Assembly: GCF_009389715.1 (NCBI RefSeq)
Contig: NW_024068198.1
Coordinates: 62,001 to 126,000, forward strand
Length of the DNA stretch: 64,000 bases
Direction: 5' to 3'
Source of the DNA: Phoenix dactylifera
Taxonomy: Eukaryota > Streptophyta > Magnoliopsida > Arecales > Arecaceae
Within the stretch, counting starts at the first letter, position 1. Each line of letters begins with the position of its first letter. Below the pieces are notes generated by a model. It was not told where the DNA came from. It was given only the letters and a program-made list of their open reading frames with translations, and ran no database searches. The position numbers and the translations under genes were made by a program. Of the stretch, positions 33,901-46,801 are shown piece after piece.

Positions 33901-36900
33901 AACGTGTATGCATTTACGAATATTTAGTTTATTCCTAACAATACACCAAAGATTTCTTATAATCTACATTAATATCTGCTGAAATTTAACAATAGGCTAA
34001 AAGAAAATAACAGATGATAATGCATAGATTTAGAATTGATGTTTAACTTAAAAACCTACCATGTTATAATATCTCACCTGTAACTATTGATTTGATCTTG
34101 TACACTCCATATACATAACTTTTATGTAAAGCAAACTTCATATACATAACTTTTATCTAAAACAAACTTCATCAACCTCTTTTGTCCTTAACAGGCCAAA
34201 AAAGAGCCTGTTTCTGTTTAGCAGGACAGAAATCTGAAATATTACACGTGGAAGCATTCATTTAGGATATCTTGCTGTAGCAGGGAAGTAGGAATTAGGA
34301 TGATATGTTGCTGGTGGGAAGGCTGATGGAGCAAAATAAGGGGGGACAACAAGTATACTGAAAAGTTCAATTTCTATTGCACCACAAAATGATAAGAATC
34401 TTGTTTTTGCATGTCAGCTTTTCTTTTCTGTACTTCTCAGTGTTAAAAAATGCCGATAAGCAGGGTTGATCTTTGTTGATGCGGGAGTTCCAACTTGATT
34501 AAAAATGAAATTCTTTTAGGGTAAGATTTTTTTTTTTTTTTTGGTTTGGAGCACATAGCATTAACATGAGAACATCCTATTATGGGCGACAAACTTTCCA
34601 GAAAAAAAAGTAATCTGCAAAGATCTGTCACATTAGCTTTTTAGGCAAGATGCACGAACATGTGTTCAATTAGTCTCCATTGCATCCTCTTGGATATTTG
34701 AGATACTCATAGCAGGGGATATAGAGCTCTATTGTGAAATTAAATCTTGCAATGGCTCTGATGAGCAATGCTTCAGCTCTGAATTCTGAAAGTAAACATT
34801 CCTTGGGCACAGGTGTCATGACACATGGTGGGAAGCTGCAGTTATGCATTCTCAAAGTTCTAAATGGAACGGGAGATATTACTTAAAAGAAATAGGGCAG
34901 CACTTGCATTCCATCTGTGTATTTTATCCTCGAGAAGTTGCAGCATTAAATTTGATCTGGAGTCGCCTGGATTTGTGATCTTCGTTATTATGGAAGTTGC
35001 TCTTGAGATTCTCTCAAAAAATTCACAGAAATTTTTGTTGCTATTATCTCTGTTTTCCTTTAATTTATTTATTCATTAAGAACTTCATTTGTTGTAAGGA
35101 AATGCCTGATGCTATTGAGAAGTGAATCTGTTGATAACACTGTAACTTGAGTAATTAACAAATGCATCGGCTTCTTAAACTGTTCTTCACCTTCTGTCTT
35201 TTTCTGCAGCGCCAAATCTTACGATGCAAGGAGAAAAAAAGCTCAATTCTTGTGCTCTAAATCAATCATGTCCTTCTCTTCATGAATTATTATTACTCAC
35301 TGTCTTCATGATTTGGGTGATTGATTACTTGTATGGATGACAATTTATAAGTAGAGTTTACAGGTGGAATACCATGGCATTTGAATGCCATTTTATGAGT
35401 ATTTTTGATCTTTCAATATTTTCTATTGTAACATATGCTTATGTGCCTCGTGGCAGATGGATCAAATTGGTGAAAAGGGAGAGGTGCACATATTTCTGCA
35501 GAAGGAACTTCCCAACTTTGCACAACAGATTGGACAAACAGTTGTAATATATGACATTATTCTAGGGAAATTGCATGGTTCAATGTAATCTTGGCAAATT
35601 GCATGGCTTCACAGATTCAAATAAATATGGCTCTTATGAGTTGCCCTTGTAGTTTCAGAAAAATGGCTTTTTAAGGGCTTTTTTTTCTGGATGAGTTGAT
35701 TCATTGAAAGTAATCCATAGTTCGGAGGATAATATTTAGACTTTATTATATATTCTTTTATTGCAAACCTTACAAGTTTTGGAAATTCAAAGATGAGATT
35801 ATGGTGATTTACGTACAGGCAACACCTCAAGGCATGCATGGAGCCTTTTGGATGTTGTATGTTTTCTAAAACCCTAGACTGAATTCCAATGCCAGCTTCC
35901 TGTCTGTATGAACTTTATTCTGTTCCCAAAGTTTTAACCACCTCTAGACTGGCTTAGCTGATATCAACTTAACTTGGGTTGCTCACTTCTTTTCCTCCAG
36001 GTTTTAATTCAAAAATATCGAACTGGAGCCCTAAAGTTCTTTGCTAGTCTGGTCCAAAGGGGAAGGAGATTGCTTTGAAGAAGTGTTAGAAAAATTCCTC
36101 CTAATTCAAAAAGAACTGCTCCAAAGAGAAGGCCGAATCATGAAAATTCCTTGGTAGCCCCTCTGTTTTATTTTGTTCCTTCATCCATCTTTATTTTGCT
36201 AACCCTCCTACAATGATCACAATCTTCTGGGCTTCCTTGAACCTTAATAGAAGTAAATGTCAAGTACCAAAACACATAAAAAGTAAAGCAGCCGTATGCA
36301 GTCACCTGTTTTCTTAAACTCTCTCTCTCACACACACACATGTGCACTGCAGGATTTGGATTTGCACACTCATTCTATTTAATTTCTGGAAATCTGCATG
36401 CTTGTCTAATAAGTACGTAGAGAATGTTATCGTACATGATAGACCCACCTCTTTCCTTCTATCAAAGAATTTATGAAGTGCATATGAGTTGTGCATACTG
36501 AATATCGAGTGTTGATGCAAATTTTGTACATATGGTAATTTCAATTACTCTCTTTGCAGATAGTCTTACTCATCTCCAACTCAATTAGACCTGATGCATG
36601 ACATCAAGCTTGTATTCGAAAATTTAGCACAGACATACATTTTACTTAAAAATGCACAATGTATAAAATTTCTGTCAAGCCTTCAAAGTTTTTTGGTGCA
36701 AGCCTAAGTTTTTATTGAGGTGATAAATTTTCAGTAGGTTTTTTTTTTTGGCATTCTCTACTCCATATATTTCCAATGGTACAAGTATACCTTCCCAGAT
36801 AAGGTTTAGTGGCACAGAGCAAGCCTTGGAAAGCAGCAACAGCCGCTGTTGCTCTTTTGCTTTGATACAAAGTTAAAAAAGTACAAACCTACCTGTTGGT

Positions 36901-37742
36901 TCGGACCATGACCAGTCAGCCATCTTAGCTCAATGGAAGCTCCTTAGTTTCTGATAAAGTTAGAGAACTTGCGCTTTAGGAATCCTTCAAGCTGCATGCG
37001 ATTACGTGCAACAAATATAAATATAAAGAAACAGTTAAAGGGGAATATGATCTGCATAGAGAAAGGAGAAAATTAAAGGGCAAGGGAATTACATGGAAGA
37101 ATTACAGGAAAGCTTGCTGTGGTTCTCTTTGAAACTTTGAATGGGGGCCTGAGAGCCAACAAACACAAGGAAAAAGAGGTAGGTTTGGTTGCAGGATTAA
37201 CAAAGAAAAGCATAAAGAAACTCATTTAGCACAAGAAACTAAGTACTATTGTTTTTTGCTGCATGGATACGAGTGCTTCTTGGTTCAAAGAGGAATTTTC
37301 TAAAGCATAGGAAGATCAAAGGGAAGGGGGGCATAAAGCAAGTGTTTCGTATGCTGGGGTCCTATTCCCCACATCTCTCCTTTAAGGCTTTTCTGAGAGA
37401 GGGAGAGAGGGAGGGAGGGAGATTAGGGAACCAGTGGAAAGATACTTAGCTTCCCAAGATTTGTGTTCCAATCTCTTTATTCATACCTGTCAGAACCTTC
37501 TAAAACAGCCTTAAATTTTGCTTGGCTTGCAGGCATATGATTGAAGTGAATCAAAATTCTCTAGGTGTTTTTAAGTCACTTAGCTTTATGCTTTTAGACT
37601 TAGAACCCAACAGGTGATAAACACTAGGCCTATATCTACAGGGAATGGAGCATATCAAGACAAGGATCAGAGTCCCAGAGCGGTGTATATTTTTCCAAGT
37701 TTAAGAAGAAATACTTCATCTCTCTGGTCAGGTGGTGGAACA
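30927..37742. other. Gene-free spacer between DEG8 and CLE45
   Basis: This is AT-rich sequence with no spliced or unspliced gene that I can support. It includes a possible Copia remnant edge at 32128-32150. A GA-rich stretch (GAGAGAGGGAGAGAGGGAGG) at about 37395-37420 lies some 330 bases before the CLE45 start codon and may belong to its promoter or leader. Confidence 0.5.
32128..32150 (+). other. Possible Copia remnant: polypurine tract and LTR start
   Basis: CAAGGGAGAGAT is followed at once by TGTTAGAATC (from 32140). A GGGAGAGAT tract plus TGTTA is how many plant Copia 3' LTRs begin. I found no clear pol domain upstream or a matching LTR end downstream, so it may be a decayed copy or chance. 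Confidence 0.35.
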
Positions 37743-38024
37743 ATGGGCCTTCACACTCCAAAGCTTCTTATTCTCCTTATTTGTATTGGTTTCTTAGCTT
37801 TCCAAGTAGAGAAGGTCTACGGTATGAGAAACATAGATCTTTTCCTCAGGTGGAAGGAAGAACATTGGCTAGCAGGAAAGAAGCCACGCATCCTTGCCAA
37901 CATTGATGTTGTTAGCCATGATGCCAAGAAGAAATCTGCAACGCCACCTTTTACTTTCGATCCTAATCGAACCAGCAAAAGAAGAGTTCGAAGAGGATCT
38001 GATCCCATCCACAATAGGTGTTGA
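37743..38024 (+). CDS. CLE45: CLE45-type secreted peptide hormone precursor
   Basis: This is a CLAVATA3/ESR-related prepropeptide of 93 aa in one exon. Residues 1-27 are a signal peptide (KLLILLICIGFLAFQ core). A variable basic propeptide follows, and residues 80-91 are the CLE dodecapeptide RRVRRGSDPIHN, the same sequence as I recall for Arabidopsis CLE45. Only R-C follows it before the stop. CLE45 is perceived by BAM3 in root protophloem, where it restrains sieve-element differentiation, and it has also been linked to pollen tube growth. The ATG at 37743 is chosen because the signal peptide begins there; the frame is open further upstream but without an ATG. No intron is needed. A role in this species is inferred from the peptide identity. 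Confidence 0.93.
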   Translation: MGLHTPKLLILLICIGFLAFQVEKVYGMRNIDLFLRWKEEHWLAGKKPRILANIDVVSHDAKKKSATPPFTFDPNRTSKRRVRRGSDPIHNRC

Positions 38025-39025
38025 CAGAGCTCCTTCTTGTCATGAGTTCCATGGACAAAGCAACGACAACTTGGAAGTATCCATGATGTGAAGAATCTGC
38101 TAGGTTTTATTGCATTCAGAGTTTGCTTTCTTTTCTCATGTGGGTCGGTCGGTCTTTGCTATCTTGTTTCATAATTCAATGGTTTTATTATAGAGATATT
38201 TGTACAGAGCTATTAAAGGAAAGGATGCTTCAAGGACCACATAAGCCAACATCTATGTTTTGTTATTGAGGTCCAAGCAAATTAATGAGAAGAAGGTTGC
38301 GAGCGATGACATTGGATCCTACTCATCCAAAGGATTATTTTCTTTAGAAACAAACATGAAAAATTACTTTTAGTATGTCAAACAATTACAGCTTTACTTT
38401 TGCAAATCATAGTGAAATTCTGAAAATCTTGTCATGCATCTTCTCTGATTTTCTTTGGACATACAATGCTAAAACTAGATGTCAATCAGTTTCAGAGTTG
38501 GCCTTGAAAGAATTTGATAGCATGATGATTTATTATTCTGCTCATCTGTAGTTATCTTACATAAATGTTTATTTGGTTTATATATTAAATGTGAATTGAA
38601 GTTCGTCATTATAGGGTGTTTGTTTAGTGATTGATTAACCTTTTGCAAGTTTTTCAGCTAGCTGCTTTTTGTTTTCCAGTTAGCTCTGTTGAGGTAACTG
38701 AAATTCTCACTACCAAAGATTCTTTAACTAATCGCCTAGATAAGAATTACACTGTCCCATCAAGCTACATTTCTTACTATTCCATTTTTTATCATCTAAG
38801 GGATATTTTCACCAGGAGGCTGAAAAAAATCTACTTGGTAAGTTCCAATGGTATGCATTGAAATTTATAACAGAAAATCTATGACCTATTCACAAATTCT
38901 TACAGGTCTTTATCGACTAACTAAGAGAAAGTTCTGCAGCAAAAGGGTTCCAATCAGTATATTTTCCTTCTAAAGACTAATCCTAAGGCTGCGGTATAGG
39001 ACTTCTGAATTTCATCCAATTTTCC
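38025..39025. other. Spacer between convergent CLE45 and ARAD-type genes
   Basis: This must hold both 3' UTRs. It is AT-rich and otherwise featureless. A 76-codon frame at 38631-38861 has no recognisable domain. Confidence 0.5.
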
Positions 39026-40818
39026 TTAGTTCATGAGCTCTGCTCGATGGAGTCTGTTCTCCTTGTGAAGTTCCAAATGAACATATGAGATCTTGCGAGC
39101 AAGTGCCTCCCAGATCATCTGAACAGCATCTCCCTGCTTGGATGGATACTGATACTCAAAATGATGTGCAATTTGCTTTAATCTTTCCCACATTTTAGTC
39201 CATTCATCTCGTTTGATTCCCCTAAGTAGATTCAACAGAAAACCTTTCTGGACAGCATCTGAAGCCCGTACAAAGACGCAGAACTCCGAATAGTCTAGGA
39301 CATCCTCAAAAGGCAGCTCGATGTCATCGCTTATAACCACGGGGACACACTGACTCACAATTGCATCAAAGAGGCGATTCGACGAAGGGGTGTCTCCTGC
39401 TATATTAAGACAGAATCTTGATGAAGCCATTCCCCGACCTGCATGTCTGATTCCATTCTCCCGAACACTTCCGTAGGCAAAGTGGACATCTTTCTCATCC
39501 TTTAAAAGTTTGTAGAGTTTCTGGCGGATCATGCCACCCTGCAACACCCATCCAAATGAAATTATTTACACGATCAGCAATGGATAGAAATAAACAAAAG
39601 CGGACAACCAAACATAATAAGCATGAAAAAAAATCAATGGTGTTGCAGTTATATTGTGGTTACAAAAGGGGCTAGGCTAGCAAACCCAACTTATCATTTC
39701 AATCAGTAATCTTATATTACTCTTACTATATATCAATCAAAAAAGCTCACGCTCCTAATTGAACACCAACAAAGAGCAGTGGCAGAGTTCAAAACAGCCT
39801 CTAAAAAACTTAATAGATCAGAAGGTAATTTATTTCCAAAGAAACTTACATCCTTCCTGAGGATTGCTCCCTGGAAATAGGCCAATATAGGGCGGTCTTC
39901 AAATGGGGCTGAATCATTGCCAACTGAAGGCACTACATGCATGTAAGGAGCAATGACATCCTTCTTGAGATTCGCAATCTCAACCGGGTATCTCCCAAAA
40001 TCTGCGAGCAGAAACATAGCCGACCCAAGCTTCCTCCGAGCCTCCAACATGCTGTTCGGATGATGGGCTACAATCACATGATCCTTTCCACCCGCTCTCC
40101 TCCACTCCTCACGGCTCATCAAGTAGTCCACCAATTTCTTCTGCAAAAGCTTATTCTGACCAACCTTTCCCTTCCCATGGAGCTTAGAATGCCTGTTGTA
40201 GCTCAATGATGAGAAGAATGGCACAAAGATCGCATCTGCATGGCTCGAATCCATCACTCTAATTGCCGAGCAAGGCCTGACGACACCCGGAGAATTCGAA
40301 GAGAGAAGATCCAATGTAAGCCAGTATTCTACACTGTGCTGCAAATTTAAGCCACCCGGGTAGGTCGGGATGCGATTACGAACTTCCGGCCATATCTGAT
40401 CTTTTCTCCCCTTCCAACCCAACAGTCCAAAATGAAACTCAGGAGGTAAGTCGTACATATAAACCTTGAGCAAAGCCTGATTCGAGTCACATCGTTTCCT
40501 TTTTCCTTCACCTGAGACCCTCGCATCCTTCTTAGAATTGGAATTTCGTCGAACACTGATTCGATATTTCATAGGAGGAGGAGGAGGAGGAGGCAATAAC
40601 TCAAGATGATGATAGCTATGATCCCTGAATCGGGTGCTGAGCTCTGATGTCTTATTGGCAAGCACTAGCATAAGAACTGATTCAGGTATGAGGTACCCAC
40701 TGCTCGACCTTAGAAGAGTGGAGCAAGAGAAAACCAAGAGGAAGATGGACAGAGAGACGACAAAGAAGAGGAATCTCTTGGTCACAAAGGACAAAGGCTG
40801 CATCTTCCTCTCCGTCAT
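39026..40818 (-). CDS. GT47 glycosyltransferase, ARAD (arabinosyltransferase) type
   Basis: This is an exostosin-domain glycosyltransferase of family GT47, closest in its motifs to Arabidopsis ARAD1/ARAD2, Golgi enzymes needed for arabinan side chains of pectin. Exons: 40818-39850 and 39538-39026, GT-AG, phase 0, 493 aa. Residues near 13-37 are a type II signal anchor (RFLFFVVSLSIFLLVFSC). A proline tract of seven and a basic stem follow. The catalytic domain runs from LKVYMYDLPPEFHFGLLGW through PYMHVVPSV, FEDRPILAYFQG, GMASSRFCLNIAGDTPSSNR and CVPVVISDDIELPFEDVLDY. The ATG at 40818 is used; the frame extends one codon further only as TTG. The intron sits just after the YFQGAILRKD motif. The gene is intact. 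Whether it is ARAD1 or a paralogue cannot be decided by eye. Confidence 0.93.
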
Positions 40819-41699
40819 CAAAACAGAGCACCCTATTGAGGTATAATTGAACTAATGAAAGAAGAGTTCTAGATCTATTAGGGAATCAATCACTTGCAGA
40901 GTTGCAGCGCTGCCCAAAACAAGTAGCGTTTGCAACTAGCATCTACTACTAAATTTGACTTCAAAGTAGAAAGCAACAAAACCCCTTAGAATTCCATAGA
41001 GGACAAGACCCTAAAACCTCAAATCTCCCACTAAAATAAGCTCTTTTTCATAACCTTTTGTTCTAATCAGTTATTTTTAGATATACTAAAAAAAAAAAAA
41101 ACATTCATCCTCCAAAACACTTGAGAAAGACACAAAAACATACAAAACATTAAAGTCCTAAGTAAAAGATAGATCTCTAATTATACTTTCAAGGGGAGAA
41201 AAAAACCAATTCTAGAACATAAGATATTTGAGGTTAAGGAACTGATGGTGAACTTGGGAGGTTGGTGTGATTCTGATCTTTGGTGGCACTTCCTATGGAG
41301 CCAGCAAGGGATGGTGGGTGATAAATACCTGATGGAGGGAGCAGGGCTTCCAAGGCGAAGCTGGCAGAGGAGGACGACTGCAGTATTCGTCGCCAAAGGG
41401 TCTTGGACTCTTGGATCAGTCTATTCCATTTCGTTTATCGATATTATAGTTTTAATATATAATAATAATAATGCTTGAAATGAGAAATTTGGGAAGGCGA
41501 CTTTGGCATGGTAGGGGGTAGTTTGGAAGGTCATTTGGAGTGTAGATCCCTGCGAATCTCGGAAGATTAGGTGTCCCACCGCCGGCACTGTCCGATTTGT
41601 CCGGTCGAAAAATTTCCAACTCTTTACTCAACATGGAAAGGCATGCACTTACCGTAAACTATGCTTTACAGGAAACTAACCTATGAGCCTCATTTAGAG

Positions 41700-42302
41700 A
41701 TACCAATCGGATCAGGTCGGGTCATAAATAGGTCGGATTATATGCAGGTCAGATCAGAAAATCATAAATCTGAACCCGACATATTTATTAAATAGGTCAG
41801 AAATTACAACCTAAACTTGTCATGTTTAATAAACAGATAACCCAACCCGACCCGTTTAACCTGTTTAATAAACAGGTAACCCGACCCGACCCGTTTAACC
41901 TGTTTAATAAATAGGTAACTTGTTTGCCCAACCCGACTCGACCTGTTTAATCTGTTTGTCCAACCCGATCCGTTTAACCTGTTTAGACCTGTTTAATCTG
42001 CCCAACCTAATCTGTTTAACTTGCCCAACCCGACCTGTTTAGACTTGTTTAGACCCGTTTAACCTGTTTAGACCTATTTAACCTGTTTAACCCGTTTAGA
42101 CCTGTTAAATCTGCCCAACAGTTAAACAGGTTAAATGGTTTAAACGGGTCAGACATCTAAAATCCGTATCCGACCCAATTAATAAACAGGTTAAACGGAT
42201 CGACCTATTTACGATCCGAACCTATTTAGGCCAAACCCAAACATATTTATGGCGGGTCGAATACGGATCGGGTTGGCGGGTTAGGTCATATTTTGCCACC
42301 CT
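41700..42302. mobile_element. GACCCG/GTTTAA-rich non-autonomous element
   Basis: Many repeats of ACCCGTTTAACCTG and CTGTTTAATAAACAGG (self-complementary) run between about 41700 and 42200, followed by GGCGGGTCG...GGTTAGGTCATATTTTGCCACCC. The TTTTGCCACCC end is like that of the element at 58203-58602 (GGGTGGCAA...TTTGCCAC). The left end is unclear. It looks like a hAT-like MITE family, but the class is inferred. Confidence 0.55.
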
Positions 42303-42793
42303 TAGCCTGATTTAATTATGGTCGCTGTGATTGGGAGATTTGGTCTCACCAGTTTAACCTTTCGACTAGAGAGCATTCGAACTAAGCTTATTTCTGATGT
42401 CACAAGTTGGGACAAGTTTAATTTTATCTCTATGTAATAATATATATTAAACTATATTAGTGTTTTTTTTTTCAGTTGAGTGTCTTAATTCTTCAATTGA
42501 TCAGACTCATAATAGCGTCTATAGCTTCCATCAATGCAAGCGGGCTGGTGTGGGACTTCATAATTGACATATCCAAGTTCTAATTCCAATATTTTTGATT
42601 GTGTGCTGCTGCACGGTATACAATAGATTAGTGTTTGGATGATAAAAAGTCATGGAAGTACAATAAAAAAAAAAGCCTCACATGTCTATGTATGACTTAC
42701 CAGCTTCTCATGTTCGTACGTGCATCCCCAACTCCCATACAATCTTTACTCGGGAAAACACATGCATGTCTGGATCCAGGGAGCCTGACCGGG

Positions 42794-43027
42794 ATGGGGT
42801 TGGACCAACTCCTCACCCGAGATATTTGGGAGATAGGAAGTGATGGGGTTGCCTTCCAGGCCAAATATGTATATAGAAAGATAAATAAGACCGCGGACTA
42901 AGTTGCTGCTTATGCGGCCAACCACATGAGAGGTACATTGTTGACTACTGAGGAAGAGTTGCTTAAGATACTTTGGAACATTTTGTTTTTTGATTTTATT
43001 GGATGTGTTCGTATCCGAATGATATGA
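42794..43027 (+). pseudogene. Decayed RNase H-like fragment (LINE type)
   Basis: The in-frame reading has YVYRKINKTAD, a TAA stop, then VAAYAANHMRG and a tail ending LLKILWNILFFDFIGCVRIR. This is the C-terminal part of the plant RNase H-like (RVT_3) domain of LINE elements and their domesticated relatives (H-YRE-N--AD--A---A pattern, then LxxILxxDFxGCxxxR). The stop inside the motif and the lack of the upstream half show that it is dead. No poly(A) tail or target duplication was found. Confidence 0.65.
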
Positions 43028-43127
43028 ACTGCCAGCGTAAGAAAAAATAAACATATATGTCAAAGAACCCCGTAAATGATATAAAAAATAAAAAAATAAA
43101 ATACCTCTTTAACTTTTCATTATTTGT

Positions 43128-43132
<5 letters not shown>

Positions 43133-43169
<37 letters not shown>
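43133..43169. repeat. TA microsatellite
   Basis: An uninterrupted TA run of about 18 units lies next to the RNase H fragment. Confidence 0.95.
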
Positions 43170-43171
<2 letters not shown>

Positions 43172-46100
43172 CAATTAGACTCCAAAAATTACCAATTGAT
43201 TGCAAGGTGCCTACCAGAGTTCTAACACCGTTAACGATGGCTATGAAATTATGAATTTACCCTCTCATTTTAAAATCGAGTCTGGGAGAAGAACTGCCAA
43301 ATACCCACTGATCTCAAGTTCTTATCGTTTGAAAGTGCTGACGCTGAGTTGGACGAGGAGCAGGATGAGGAGTCGATGAACGAGTTCCGGGTCCAGCTCG
43401 CGCGTGATGAGTTGGTGGTGTTCACGAAGAAGGTGGTCAGCAATGGCGGAAAATGGTGGCGGCGTTGTAGGAGATGGGGAGAAGCTACGACCTGTACGTG
43501 GTGGGGAGGGGCTATGGGAGGAAGTTGGTGTTGATGATGGATTTTTAGAGATAGCTATTCATGCTTGACGTATTCATCCAACCGGCTTCAATAGAGAATT
43601 TTTAGAGATTAACTATTCATGCTTGAATCTATGAATAATTTCCGTGTTCCTCTCTTCTCCCTCTGCTCTCTCCTCCTCTCTTCTCCCTTCGCTCTCTCCT
43701 CTTTGTTATCACTGTCTTCTTCCTCTCTTTTGTTTTTGAGTTTTGATAGGGATTTCATCTCAAAAAGAGACTTTTGATAGGAATTTCTATACTGGGCCTA
43801 CATCCTAGCTAATAACGTAGAATTCCAAATAGAGTATTTTGCTGGTTTAAACCTCAAAGGTTCTCTCTCTTAGAGTGGGTGGGGGAAAAGGAAGGTGGGA
43901 GCGGAGGGAGGGATGAAGGGGGCGGAGGGAGTGAAGGTGGAGTTGGCGAAGAGAGTGTCGAAGGTGGAGGGCTAAGAAGAAGAGAAGCCGGAGCTAGAGG
44001 AGAAGGTCGAGCAGAGAAGATGAAAGCAGAGGGTTCCTGGAGAGGAGGTGGAGGGTGGGCAGCAATCGAAGGGGGTTGAGGAAGATCCATGGTTGAATGC
44101 CCGCTACACCAAGACTAGTGTATTCCTCTAAACACAGCCAGTCTAATTGCTTCAGCCTTCGATTACTGCTAGAAGGAAAGAAAAACTTTTCTTTTCCACA
44201 AATTCAAAACTCGTACAACTTGACCAAAGAGTTCATATATCCCAGAATACCTTGGCTTATCTACTACATTGATGATTTTCCAAAGATTTAATTTAGCGAA
44301 ACTCTATAGCGGACCATGAGAAGAAGATCATTCTCTTGGTATGATTGACAAATCAGGGGAGTGGTCAATTTCGGATCAGATAATATAGCCATCGACAAAA
44401 TGAGATCTCTTTGGAGATAACTATTCCTGCTTGGAGCCATGGACGATTTTTAGGTTCCTCTCTTATCCCTCCGCTCTCTCTTTCTCTCTTCTTTCTTCGC
44501 CCTTTCCTCTTCTTCTTCTCAGCTAGACTTAACTGGATTGGGAAGCCCTTGTTCAGAAAGAAGAAAGAAAAGAGTCAGATGATCGCCACATGATCTCCTT
44601 CTGTTCCTGCCAAAACACCAATTTTTTCTTCTAATCTAGCCAACGACGATATTGTTAGTATTTTGTGTCTAAATTTATCTCATATGACAATCACATACTT
44701 GCGGATCCTGATGGAGATGGATAGCTGGAGCACATTACAACCAATTTATAATTTTTTGGGTCTAATTTTTTAGATGGGTTGAGTTTCCTCTCTTCTTTCC
44801 ATTTAATAGGTATCGAGATAGTGATATGGAGCTAAATACTCTTAAAAGCATCCCGGCCAATCTCTGTATGTATAGAATATATTCTATCATTGGTTGGTTG
44901 ACTAATTTTACATAAAAAGTGTGAATTAGAGACTTCTAAAAATCCACTTACAACCGCACGTATAAATAATTCTCTCTCACCATGATCCCAACGTAGGGAA
45001 AGGAAGCTGCCTTAGTGTGGAATAAATTATGATTCGTAAGATAAACCATTCCAAAGTTTTTAGGACCTGTAGCTAGTAGCCCAAGGAATTATGATTAATT
45101 ATTTTTTTTTAACAAGGGGACGGATTCGATATTATAATCTTTAGGAAACTTGTACCAACTTTTCTCAACACATTCCCAAGACAACGGGCAGCATCAACTT
45201 GGAATTAGATTTGACTGTCCGGTCAAGAAGATTATGCTTTCTGTCTCTATCTCGTTCATGGAGGCGAGATGAGTATTCTTTGACCGATCTTGGCGAGAGG
45301 CATGGTGGGATTCTCTTTTAAAAGCTCCGTGATTACAGCTCATGGTGACGATTTCGGCATTATCTTTCATACTTTCTAAAGTGATTGACGGAGTGGAGAA
45401 GGAATATAAAGCACTTTTTGGTGCCATCTTGAGTGGTGGATGTCGAAATCCTGCACTAATCTGGGTCTCTTATAGATTTCTTTTATATCTTTAATTGGTT
45501 TAGTCATATTGGGCCATGCATTGGCTTGTTTTAGATATCTATCTTTGGAGCGTGCTAATATATAATGAAAAAGATTTTGAGAATAACTTCGTACCAAAGT
45601 TTGAAGGAGGCCTTTATCTTAATTAAAAATATTAAGAACTTGTTTAGTTCATACGAAGAGGAGGAGGAAAGTGCGGGCTATCATTATTGGAAATATCCTC
45701 GGTTCTTCAATTCATTCAGTAAGCAACTTAGTGAGTGCTTTCTAAGAAAAAGAAGTGAAAAAAACGTCAAATAAAGAAATACTTCATATTTAATTAGAGT
45801 TTTTAAATGAGGGAGATGAAAAAATAGTTTTTTTTATAGGAATAAAATTTTTATATTTTATGAAAAAGAAAAAATTATATAGGATATGAAAAAAATCACT
45901 TTTTCATAGATTGGAATTTGAGGTAATTTTTCATTTCAAAAATATTCTTAAGCTTTTATATAATGAGGTAAAAGGAAAAAATAAAAGAATCATAATTTTC
46001 CTCATTTGGTGCTACCCATAGAAAGAAAAAAAGAAAAAAAAAGAGCACAAGCATGCATTGCAATATTATCTCTTGTGGTTGATTTAATTGATAGGAGCTT

Positions 46101-46801
46101 CCCCGGACTGTTATCCACTTTAAAGGTTGAGACGGCAATAGAGTTGCCGATTTTGGCTGTTAAGGTGTTACAGCAAAAAAAAAAAAAAACCAACGAATAT
46201 ATCATTTACAAACCAGGGACTATTAAATAAATATTGCACATATTTAGGGACCTTTCAGTAATTTTCTTCTCGAGTGGGTTGGATCGGAATTTTTTTTTAG
46301 GCCAACAGGGATCTTCTGCTACAGTGGGGTCTAAAGGATGGAAAAATAATTTTTCATAAATAATAATTATATTTTAGTTGAAAAGGATCTATAGAGAGCA
46401 AATCACGCCATCCACTTCCTTTAAACAATACTGTGTCTCAAACTTATTCTTTTCTTCTTTGTTTGAGAAATAGTAGAGGAGAAATCGAGTTCTCCCATCT
46501 CATTAGGAGCCCCTAAGCAAATATTTCTCAGTTCAGCATCTCTGTATTTTTTATTAAATTTTTAGTAAACCGAATAAATTAAATCATTTAAACGTAGATC
46601 TGGAAATCAAAAAATAAAAAATTTAAAAATTAATCAGAAAGATCTGTAGCAGATAAATAATTATTTAGTGTGACCTGTAGGTAGGGACCGATAAGTAATA
46701 ATATATCAATCTTGGAATGTCGTAATAAGTTTACCTCAACGTATTCCCAAGTCGGCAGTTCCACGTCGCCCCGACCTCCGCCTCCGACAGCCAACTTTAC
46801 T

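Larger units (their letters stand above)
40819..46801. other. Repeat-rich spacer between the ARAD-type and PPR genes
   Basis: This contains the likely 5' region of the ARAD-type gene (40819-41640, moderately GC-rich at 41290-41400), a GACCCG-rich element (41700-42300), a decayed RNase H fragment (42794-43027), a TA microsatellite (43133-43169), a purine-rich patch (43860-44090) and a duplicated segment: 43600-43690 resembles 44400-44490 (AACTATTC...GCTTG...TTCCTCTCTT). No intact gene is seen. Confidence 0.5.

Noticed and set aside
41181-41396. 71-codon minus-strand frame with a transit-peptide look
   Set aside because: It begins with TTG, not ATG, and ends without a domain. More likely leader sequence of the ARAD-type gene.
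43349-43534. Frame with a plausible acidic N-terminus (DEEQDEESMNEFRVQ)
   Set aside because: GC-rich and gene-like for about 150 bases, but it ends in low-complexity tryptophan/glycine sequence and I recognise no family. It could be a captured gene fragment; too weak to list.
43854-44090. Proline/serine-rich and glycine/glutamate-rich frames on opposite strands
   Set aside because: Low-complexity purine-rich tract; no start context, domain or splice partners.
45194-45427. 77-codon minus-strand frame starting MAPKSALYS
   Set aside because: No recognisable family, no promoter or splice context.
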